Positions 26,145 through 36,500 of a stretch of 64,000 bases of DNA are shown piece after piece. This stretch comes from Alviniconcha marisindica. Taxonomy: Eukaryota > Mollusca > Gastropoda > Provannidae. How positions within the stretch are numbered: the stretch's first letter is position 1; each line of letters opens with the position of its first letter. Under the pieces are notes generated by a model. That model was not told the origin of the DNA. It searched no databases and saw only the letters and a program-made list of their open reading frames with translations. The position numbers and the translations under genes are program-made. The stretch spans positions 2,201,001-2,265,000 of the forward strand of contig JABMCL010000713.1 of assembly GCA_018857735.1 (NCBI GenBank), written 5' to 3'.

Positions 26145-28311
26145 ATAAACTACTGGTACATTATGCATGATCACAAAGGGTAGGAAGGATGTCACCAGTG
26201 AGCGCAGTGTTCGTGCCTGCAGTGCGTGCTGGCTCCTTCAGTATTGTAATGAAGGCAGTACAGCGTCATGAGAGTTGCATCTTTACTATTGCGACCGGCG
26301 CCGTTAGAGACAGGTCAAGCGTGAGGGGAATTCAGCTCTTTATGGCTCGCCTCCAAAGCAACCTGTTAACCCCAAAGGTACAGTAGAAAGGGGAGTCTGC
26401 CGTTGTCCTGGGTCTGGCCCGAGCTGTCTGATAAGTAGCCGCTAGTGCTACTCAGTGGGATGAATGTCTGGTGGAGGAGTTGAGACTTCCTGTTCCTCGG
26501 GGACAGCCTGCAGCGGGGTGAAGCCAAGGTCATCACGTCATCTGTCCCTGGGGCAGAGACCTAGAAACAGGGCAGCAGTGGATCATAGCAGCTGTGAATA
26601 ATAGGACCAAGCCGTTGTCAGTCCAACTAACATTGCTGTTGTTTTCCTGGACACCCCGGAAATGGGGTTGAAATGACTGCGAGTGTGGGCTTCACTGAAT
26701 CGGATGGTTGAAGATCAGTGTAATGTTCTGCACTGAGCATTACTTCCGTCCCTTAAAGATAAAAGCAGAAATCCCATGGAGATAAGGGGATGGGGTCTAG
26801 AAATCTATGCTAATGCCTGTCGTCGCCGTCTATATTAATTATTTATAGCCCAGTTGGTGAGCGTTTGAAGGAGCAAGTCTTCTCAGAACTTCTCTGCTGA
26901 TAGAAGAGAGCAGAATAAAAACTTAACATCAAGGATTTTGTTTTAGAGTGCTCCACGGATTTTGTTTGGAATTTAGAATCCTCTTGTGTCAGTGACGGTT
27001 AGTGGAACTCAGCTGTAGAAAACAATGTCAAGTGTCATGATGGCTGTCACTGCTGGCCCAGTGGCTTCCTGCAGCCTCTTTGGTCTTGTTCCTCCGGCGA
27101 CACTAGCAGAGACCTCTCATGCACCATCTTATGAAGATGTGGCAATCTGTGCATTAGGGACAAGATAGCACACTTGTGTGCAGTTCTGTACCAGTCCCGC
27201 TGTCGCTGTCACCAATGAAATGAAATTTACAAGCTAACATGAAATGAAGGGAGCATTGTCCCAGTTGAAAGAAAAGGAAAGAAAAAAAGTTCCTTTTACA
27301 AAAAAAATCAGTCTCTTCTACCTACTGGAAGAAACTTGTTTCTGGGACAGAGGCTGCATTTATCGTTGGGATCCCATTGACATGGAAAGACTGCACATTT
27401 CTGAATCATCTTGGTGGTTAGACACTAGCCTGTCAACTTATTTATGCCATAAATTGTGCAACATAATGATTGTAGTGGGTCACGGCCAGCTGCATCAAAG
27501 TGGAACTAGTTTCACCACAGTTTTAGTTTTAGGGTTCGCTTGGGATCAGTTCAGTAGGGACAAGGAACTCAGCAGTGACAGTGTTGTCAGTGTCACCATT
27601 TATAAGAGAAGGATTTGTCCCTTTGGGCCTTTGGGGGTAATGAAAACGACATCTTGCCACTTTGACTGGTTTTAGTGTTTTTTAGTGTTTCTCCAGCCTT
27701 TGGCAACTTTAGCTTGATCACGAGGCTTGGTTCTCTGCCATAGGCATTTGGGAGTTGATGTTTTTTATTGTAAGTCTGTGGATCTCGTACAGCTTATGCC
27801 CGGAAATTCTTAGACTGTGAATGTAGGTTAGACATTTTTAAAAACACACACACCACAGGTCCAGATTCTGACTTAGCAGTGCACAAGGGGAAAATGAGTG
27901 CCTGAATGCCCGACCTCTCAGTGTGACTGGCGACTAGAGGGACTCTAGGACTGTGGTTTACCACAGGCATAGACTAAGTGTACACAGCAATTAACATACA
28001 TCTCTGCCCTGTGGGAGGAGAGAGGAAATTGCCAGCTAGCCATTTCCCAGTCTGCCTCTGCTGCTGTGTAAAATGTCATCTCTGGCCAGATTGGATTTGA
28101 AGGGAGGGGTGCCGTGCCTCATCACCTGGAGTGGGGGCTTTGGCTTTACTCTGCTTGTACTGCTTCTCTCCCCCTCCCTTCCTTCACCCCCACCCCCAGT
28201 CACACTTCCCGGTGAAGGGTATGGAGTTATGTGCTCATTATGATGGTCATTCTCTCAAGAGTGTTCTTTAAGTTTGAAACTTTTTTCTCGTTTAGTTTAA
28301 AATAAAACTTG

Positions 28312-28417
<106 letters not shown>

Positions 28418-28716
28418 TAAGCGTGCATGCACATATTTTATGTCAGCTTAGTTTGTCAGTTGGTTTTCAGGAACAGAGTTAAAAGCCCCCTGTGCAGCTT
28501 TCAGCCAATCTCTTCCTGATGGCAGAGATCCAGAGCATTAATGTATTTGCAGCCTAAGACTGTAAGAGGAGAGAGGATGTGCGGTGGGTGGCTTGCAATA
28601 ATACATCATCTGCCGCTTTCTCTAACACTAACAGATCTGGGATTCTGCCTGTTTGTTTGTCTGTGCATGCCGCTTCCTGCTCTAAGGGACTCTCTCTTTT
28701 TGTCTGTCTGTCTGTC

Positions 28717-28877
<161 letters not shown>

Positions 28878-29114
28878 GTATTAGTCTATATCCTTCTTTC
28901 ATAATATTTCACTATGAATGTCTTGGTTATTAGTAGTGTTGTAGCAACGGCAGATATGTGAGTCGGCCTTTGTGCTAATATCTTCACCATTGAGAAATAA
29001 AGTTTAATCTCTCTCTCTCTCTCTCTCTCTCTCTGGCCACTGTACTTTATACTCACAGACAGCCTGGCATTTGTAGGCAAGAACACAGAGTGCACAGTCA
29101 GCTCCTATTACTAG

Positions 29115-29500
29115 TATTATTATTATTGCCTGTCTCATCCCCATCAGATCCTGTTGCCTGTCTCATCCCCATCAGATCCTGTCCTACAGCCTGTCTCATC
29201 CCCATCAGATCGTGTTGCCTGTCCCATCTCCATCAGATCGTGTTGCGTCTCATCCCCATCAGATCCTGTTGCCTGTCCCATCTCCACCAGATCCTGTTGC
29301 GTCTCATCCCCATCAGATCCTATTACCTGTCTGATCCCCATCAGATCCTGTTGCCTGTCCCATCTCCACCAGATCCTGTTGCCTGTCTCATATTCCATCA
29401 GATCCTGTTCGTATTACCTGTCTCATCTCCATCAGATCCTGTTGCCAGTCTTGTCTCCGTCAGTCCTACAGCCTGTCTCAGCTCCATCAAGATTCATTTC
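29115..29500 (+). repeat. 25-30-bp minisatellite
   Basis: Unit is cctgtctcatccccatcag / atcctgttg, about 14 copies. Each contains a pyrimidine-rich tract plus CAG. Confidence 0.9.
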
Positions 29501-30394
29501 CAACAGTCTGTCTCATCACATTTTTTCACTTGCTGATGAAAGGTGGGGTCTGTTGGTGTCTGGCCTGTAGTCACTGGCCACTGCCTGCAGGGGTGTTTGT
29601 CATGGAATTGGAAATCCTTCCTGACCTGATGGGCTGTGTTCTTGGCTTGCTCTCTAGACCAGCACTGGGTCTTGTAATGTAGATGTGATGCAAAGCGTCC
29701 ATTCAGAATAATGGCTGGTTATGGGTGTTTGTTCAGCTAAATAACAGTCACCAAAACTAGTGAACAACAACAACAACATAAGTCAGGTGCTGTGTGTGTG
29801 TGTGTGTGCGCGCCAATGTCTGTGAATGTGTGGATCCATGTTGCCTACAACAACAAAAAGCCTACACTTTAAATCTGTAATATGTGCCTAAAATAATAAT
29901 AATTTAAAACAACAACAACAAACAACTGAACATCTGTAATATTCAAAAGACGTATTACCATTTTAATGTCTCCCACCCACCCACCCCCACTTCCCTTCCT
30001 TCCTGATGTTTTGCAAATCGCACTATTAGATTACTTTGGGTTCACCCCAATTATCTTTACAGCAAGGCTGTTATTGGTACAGAAGCTGAGTGGGCTGGAT
30101 ATGTATTGTGGCTTTGGCTGGAGCCAATCTGGTATGCTGGATGGCTGTGAAATGTCTGGCGCGTGCCCAGCAGGAGTGAGCCACGTGTGGTGCATTTCAC
30201 GAGGGTTGCTTTAGTTTAAGCCAAAAGGGAGGAGAGCTGTGTTTAAGAATAAGCTTCCTTTGATAATCGGGCAAGCGGAACTTATGTTTTGGCAATTCCA
30301 TTACATGCTTGGGGGGGGGGGAGAAAGGGTAAATTTATTGTGTAAGTTAAGACTTAGAAGAGAAAAATCCTTGCTCAAAGTCAAAGTGTCAAAC

Positions 30395-30397
<3 letters not shown>

Positions 30398-30445
<48 letters not shown>
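30398..30445 (+). repeat. (AT)n microsatellite
   Basis: Flanked on both sides by the same caaagtcaaag.gtcaaaca block, a small duplication around the tract. Confidence 0.9.
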
Positions 30446-30446
<1 letters not shown>

Positions 30447-31334
30447 TTGCTCAAAGTCAAAGAGTCAAACAGATATATATATCTATTACTTGTACACTGT
30501 GCATTCTACAACAGTGGAAGCCCTCTTCTGTGTAAGTGGTCAAAATGTGCATGAAATTATGGAGGAAAAGGCTTCATTAAAATGTGCATGAAATTATGAA
30601 GGAGACGGTTTTATAAAAAAAATAGTCTTAAAGGAGGGGTACTGTGTCATAAGGGATTTCAGTTTCAACAAGACACTGAGATTTGAATGACAGACCACGA
30701 TTAGCCAGTAACCTTGCACAGATGAGACACACCCTTCTTTCGACTGCCAGTTTTATCCAACAGTTCAGAATCTTTTCCTTTCGATGAACTCTCACTCTAA
30801 TGGGAGAGGCCAGGTTGATCGCTCATTCAAGAGAGAGGAAGGGTTTCTGGCAAATGTGGAGGGGTGGGTGGGGGTGGGGACAGAAGGTGAGTCACACAGG
30901 TAAACAGATGAAAAAAAGCAGTTGGCGTAGCCTTCTGTGGTGTGCTGATTTACCGGCCCAGTTTTACATAATGCCTGCACACACTGCAAACAGGCACACC
31001 CTCAATGATACCCAACAACAGGGAAAATCAAATAAGCCTTTTTTTTCCTACTGTTCTTGAACTTCGGCCACCAGTTGCTGGTTTGTGAGAAGCTGAACAG
31101 TTCTGCTAGCCCACAAGTGTAGTGAAAACAATAGTCCATTAGCCTGAAGGACTTTTTATGGCCCAAAATATTTAAGACTGCCTTAAGAAGTCCACCCAAA
31201 GCAGTCTTAAAAAATGAAAGAGGGATGGTCTTCTGAGGGGTTCATTTGCGTAGAAACATACTTAACACCTATAGTTGACCAACTTGTGCACCTATGTGAT
31301 GGTGAGAGCAGTCAGTTACTGACTCTGGAGTTGG

Positions 31335-31875
31335 TTTTCTAGTATTTATGTATTTTATGTGAACAGTTTTGCTCTGACCAGATGGTGACCTGATTTGGTT
31401 TTCTGGTATTGTGTGAACAGGTTTGATCTGACCAGATTGTGACTTGATTTGGGTTTTTGGTATTGTGCAGACAGGTTTGATCTGACCAGATGGTGACAGT
31501 TTGGTTTTCTGGTACTGTACAAACAGTTTTCATCTGACCAGATGGTGACTTGATTTGGGTTTTTGGTATTGTGCAAACAGGATTGATCTGACCAGATGGT
31601 GACAGTTTGGTTTTCTGGTACTGTACAAACAGTTTTCATCTGACCAGATGGTGACTTGATTTGGTTTTCATCTGACCAGATCCTGATTTGATTTGGTTTT
31701 CTGGTATGTGAACAGTTTTCATCAGACCAGATGGTGACTTGATTTGTGAACAGTTTTGATCTGACCAAATGGTGACCTGATTTGGGGGTTTTCTAGTATT
31801 ATGTGAACATTCTGACCAGATGGGCACTTGGTTTTCTGGTATTACGTGAACAGTTTTGATCTGATCAGATGGTAA
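31335..31875 (+). repeat. ~55-bp minisatellite upstream of WASF exon 1
   Basis: Unit is ttttctggtattgtgtgaac / ag / tttgatctgaccagatggtg, about 9-10 irregular copies, ending 80 nt before the first WASF acceptor. Confidence 0.9.
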
Positions 31876-31952
31876 ATGGTTTGCAAACTGAATCACCTGT
31901 GCCAAGCTTCAAACCGCCTTCTAATGTAACCTTTGTTCTGTGTGTGTTGCAG

Positions 31953-31999
31953 GCTAGAGGTGATCGTTCCGCTAGAGTTGCCGCCAGTCAGCCGCCACC
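31953..31999 (+). other. WASF: 5' UTR part of the WASF start-codon exon
   Basis: The acceptor gtgtgtgttgcag ends at 31952. The 47 nt that follow lead to an ATG at 32000 in an ideal Kozak setting (gccgccaccATG). Because this exon begins with an acceptor, at least one non-coding exon and the promoter lie upstream. I could not locate them with confidence. Confidence 0.8.
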
Positions 32000-32062
32000 A
32001 TGCCGCTGACCAAGCGCATCATCGAACCCGTCAACATCAGCCGGGTGCATGTCCCCACCCAG
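32000..32062 (+). CDS. WASF: WASF coding exon 1
   Basis: Encodes residues 1-21, starting MPLTKRIIEPVNIS, which matches the conserved MPL(V)KR N-terminus of WAVE proteins. Ends CAG|gtctgt in phase 0. Confidence 0.93.
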
Positions 32063-33549
32063 GTCTGTTGCTGCAACCATAGCTCTTAACCATCCAACAG
32101 TTGGTGTTAAACTTCCAGCAGTAGCTGTTAAACTACACACAGTAGCTGTTAAACTTCCAGCAGTAGCTGTTAAACTACACACAGTAGCTGTTAAACATCG
32201 AGTAGTAGCTGTTAAACTTTCCAGCAGTAGCTGTTTATTACATACACTGATACAGTAGCTGTTAAACTTTCCAGCAGTAGCTGTTAAATTGTATACAGTT
32301 GCTGTTAAACTTTCCAGTAGTAGCTGTTCATTACATACAGTATCTGTTAAACTTTCCAGCAGTAGCTGTTAAACTTTCCAGCTGTAGCTGTTAAAACTTT
32401 CCAGCAGTAGCTGTTAAATTATATACAGTAGCAGTTAAACTTTCCAGCGGGTAAAAAAAAGACAAAAGACAAAAAAAGACTGTTAAACTTTCCAGCAGTT
32501 AAAAAAACCTAAAACAATGTGAAACAAGAATGACTGCTAGTGTTCTAAAACAAGATATAAACACATGAAAGGTTAGAAAGAATGCTAATTATTAGGACAA
32601 GACAAAACCAGCAAATTTTCAAGGTAATCCCCTTTGTCAAGCTACAAAACAATACAGCTAAACAGTCAGAAATGATGCAAACTGAAGTGAAAACCTAAAC
32701 CACTTACCTGTTTTTGGTTGAGAGATTTTTCCAAACACTGGACAGAAAACAACATAGCTCAAGCAAAAACAGATAAATGGTTTAGCTTTTCACTTCATTT
32801 TTCCTTGTTTCTAACCGGTTCAACATGTGGTGGTTGTCACAAGGTCTTAGAGCTGGAACATGCGACCTGTATGCTTATGTATATAGAGCTGGAATGTGTG
32901 ACCTGTATGCATGATGTTCAGTGAGCAGAAACATCTGACCTTGCAGTGAGTTGGAACATGTGAACTGTCGTTGAGATGGTCATCTCCAACAGAGTCTTAG
33001 CAGAGAGCTGGAACATGTGACCTGTCATTGAGATGGTCATCTCCAGCAGAGTCTTAGCAGAGAGCTGGAACATGTGACCTGTCATTGAGATGGTCATCTC
33101 CAGCAGAGTCTTAGCAGAGAGCTGGAACATGTGACCTGTCATTGAGATGGTCATCTCCAACAGGGTCTTAGCAGAGAGCTGGAACATGTGACCTGTCATT
33201 GAGATGGTCATCTCCAGCAGAGTCTTAGCAGAGAGCTGGAACATGTGACCTGTCATTGAGATGGTCATCTCCAGCAGAGTCTTAGCAGAGAGCTGGAACA
33301 TGTGACCTGTCATTGAGATGGTCATCTCCAGCAGAGTCTTAGCAGAGAGCTGGAACATGTGACCTGTCATTGAGATGGTCATCTCCAACAGGGTCTTAGC
33401 AGAGAGCTGGAACATGTGACCTGTGTGCATGATGTGCAGTGAGCTGGAACATGTGACCTGTGTGCATGATGTACAGTGATGGAACATGTGACCTGTGTGC
33501 ATGATGTGCAATGAGCTGGAACCTGTGACCTAAAAGTTGTTGTTGGTTG

Positions 33550-33586
<37 letters not shown>

Positions 33587-36500
33587 CGCTATTCTCTGCT
33601 CTCGAGCAGACTCGCTGCGCTCGCATGTGATTCTACATTCTAAGTGTATCAACTGATCTTTTCCCCAGGGCTTGCGCAATGAGCTGGAGTGTGTGACCAA
33701 CCACACCCTGGCCAATGTCATTCGGCAGCTCAGCAGCCTGAGCAAGATGGCTGAGGACATGTTTTTTGAGCTGAGTGAGGAGACGCAGAAGGTGTTTGGA
33801 CGAGCGAAGCTGCTTCAATGTCGCATCGAAAATGTCCAGGACAAGGTCACACAGCTCAACGCCACCGTTGAAGAAGGTGTTTTTTTTTTATCTGTGCGGT
33901 TAGGCAGATGAGCTAGATTTGAGGATGGGATTTTTTCTTCTTCTCATAGTTGTGGAGTTGTTTTGTCTGAATCAATAGCATTCCTTTTAACCTTTTATGT
34001 GTTTGGATCTTGTTTCAGAACGCTAGCAGTCATTCTTGTATTACCTTTTTTCTTTTCTTTTTTGTCAAGCAATTGCTTGTTGAACTAAGCCAAGGCTTTG
34101 CATCAGTTTAGTGACCCCAGAACTGGAATTGTTTCGCTTATTTGTAATCGTGGCAAAACTAGTAATTTTAATACACACCAAGCACATTCTGATGCGTCCT
34201 CCATGCAGTGTAAGATATGCAAGAAGCTGATTGTTTGAATGGAGGTAGACCTGTCAATAAGCCTTACACGTGTAGAGGCTTTGTAGATGTAGTTATTCAT
34301 TTTCAACGTGCATGCAATGTTGTAAAAGGTTGCTTAACTTTGGGGCTTGATGATATTTCAAAGGCAATGCTGGGAAAACTGAGAGACAGGATGGAGCGCA
34401 TATGGGCATTCCTCAGTCAGTGAGGGTGCAGATAGATACTATCTTGCATTTAAGTGAGCTGTTGCCGTGGTTACAAAGTCCTGCAAGTAGCCTGTGCTGC
34501 CTTTTCCAGTGAACCTGCAGGACATCCACCTGAAGAAGCCGTACAAGAGTTCGGTGGCCAAGGACCAGCAGGTGATCTCGCGCAGTACTGTGCCTCGATC
34601 CATCCTGGAGATCTACAGCAAGTGCGACACCCCGCCTGCCCTTGACAAGCTGGACGTGTTCAGGTCAGTGACAGTGTGTACGGCGTGTGATATTGGCAAC
34701 CCCCTCCCCCACCAAACACCCGCCCCCTCTTGTTCTGCTTTCAGTGTGGCATGTCGCCATGTGAGGCAAGGCAATTGTCATCTAATTAGTTAAATCTGCT
34801 ACAAAGCTGCCTATGTTTCATCTGTTAAAAAAATTTTTAAAAATTGCTTTGGCTAAAAATATTAATAGATTCAGAAAAGACAAAACACTTAGAATGTTAG
34901 AAAAGTCATCAAGTATTATGAAAAACACATACGCCAACCATGAATTTGTACCAGTATGGTGCAAGATACCCCCTGGCAGACAATCTCTGTGTCCGTGTGT
35001 GTGTGTGCCCCCCCCCCCCCCACATCTTCACTTTAAGGGTCAGATGCTGCCAAGCCAGTAACTGGTCAATCGTAATCAGTTGTAAAGGCTGTTGTTTGAC
35101 TGGCTCTTTTTTTTCTTTAAAAAAAAAAATACATGGGGAAAATGCGCACGCGAGAGAGGTGAGAGAGAGAGAGTGCGTGGTATGCATGTGCGTGTGTGTG
35201 TGTGCATGCATGTGTGTGTGTGTGCATGCATGTGTGTGTGTGTGTGTGTTCTAGACAGTATAGGGAGTAGAGTGTTTGCTGAATCGAGCTCTAGTAGTAG
35301 TACAGACAACCGTCTATCTGACTGTGTACAGTGATTGGCCAGTTTCCATGAACCACTTTCACCACCTTAAAGATGTCACACCGATTTGAAAAAGGTTTAG
35401 TTCGATCACTACACGATGATGGTGTGGTGGTGAGCTGTTGGTGCAGTGCGAGTGAGGTGTTGAGGAAGTGCCTTATGTGTGTGTGTGTGTGTTTGCTCAG
35501 GGAGGACGGGAAGGACAGCATGAAGTTCTACACGGACCCCACCTACTTTGTGGAGCTGTGGGTGCAGGAGATGGACAAGCAGATCCAGGAGAACAAGTCC
35601 GAGCTCAACAAGAAACGAGAGCGACGCAGGGTAAGGTTCCCACCTCCCTGCTTTTGATGGCCAGAAACATTTTGGTAGGAATGGATTAGTTGTCGCATTT
35701 TTTGTGGCATAGTTTAGGTGAAGCTTTCATGGTCACTCCTGGTTTCTGATGGCGACCTTGTTGCAGAGCAGCTGTTGTTGTTTTGTTGGTTTTTCAAACT
35801 TACTTGGCCGCAGATCACTCGTCACCACCCGCTCTTTTTTTTTCTCACTGCGCAACCCCATACTGCCCAGTAGCTGCTGGTAAACACACACTTCATACTG
35901 GCATCTCAGCTTATGCACATGGGAACATGACTCTCATGAGACTTATAGCCTCTGCTTTTATATGGCAAAATACATTCAGATTCACACACTGGAAGTGAAG
36001 AGAGTGGAAGTTTGATTTGTGTGGTCTTGTGTTGCAGAAGATCTTTACGCACCAGAAGTGAAGATGGTGAGAGTTGGATTTGTGGGGTTTTGTATTGTAG
36101 AAAACATCCACACACTCAAAGCAAAGATCGTGGGAGTTTGCATGGTTTTGTACTGTGGAAGACATTCACACACTGGAAGTGCCTGATGCAGTGCGTAGTT
36201 TCGAAGCTGTCCATGCACCGTGAGACCAAGAGGTGCAGAGTATGACTGGGATGGTTTTTTGTATTGCAGAAGCCACGCAGGGCAGGAATTTGATGTGGTT
36301 TTGTGTGGCAGAAGCCGTGCCGACCTTGGGAAACAAAGTGGAGTCTGATTGATGTGGCTTTGTTGTGCAGAAGCCACGCACACACTCGGACATGAAGCAG
36401 CCGCGAATGATCAAAGACAGTAAGGCGAAGTGGCAGGCCCAGGCACACGGCGTGGAGTTCTCCGATTACCAGGTAGAACGAACACTGTTCTCTCTCTTCT

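Larger units (their letters stand above)
21561..28200. other. Higher-GC region without an assignable gene
   Basis: Apart from the repeats listed separately I see no supported exon. The CpG-richer block at about 25.0-25.65 kb is a possible promoter or first exon for WASF, but no donor there stands out. A 143-codon frame at 27244-27675 has no recognisable domain. Confidence 0.4.

Noticed and set aside
27244..27675. 143-codon plus frame starting MKGALSQLKEKE
   Set aside because: No domain, no splice or promoter context, and AT-rich codon use. Possible by chance in 64 kb.
31335..31952. 55-bp array as copies of the WASF exon 1 acceptor
   Set aside because: Only gtgtg..cag is shared with the real junction; too weak to include with the clear cases.
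32918..33511. 197-codon minus frame of MTGHMFQLSAKTLLEMTIS repeats
   Set aside because: Antisense read-through of the 57-bp intronic array of WASF.
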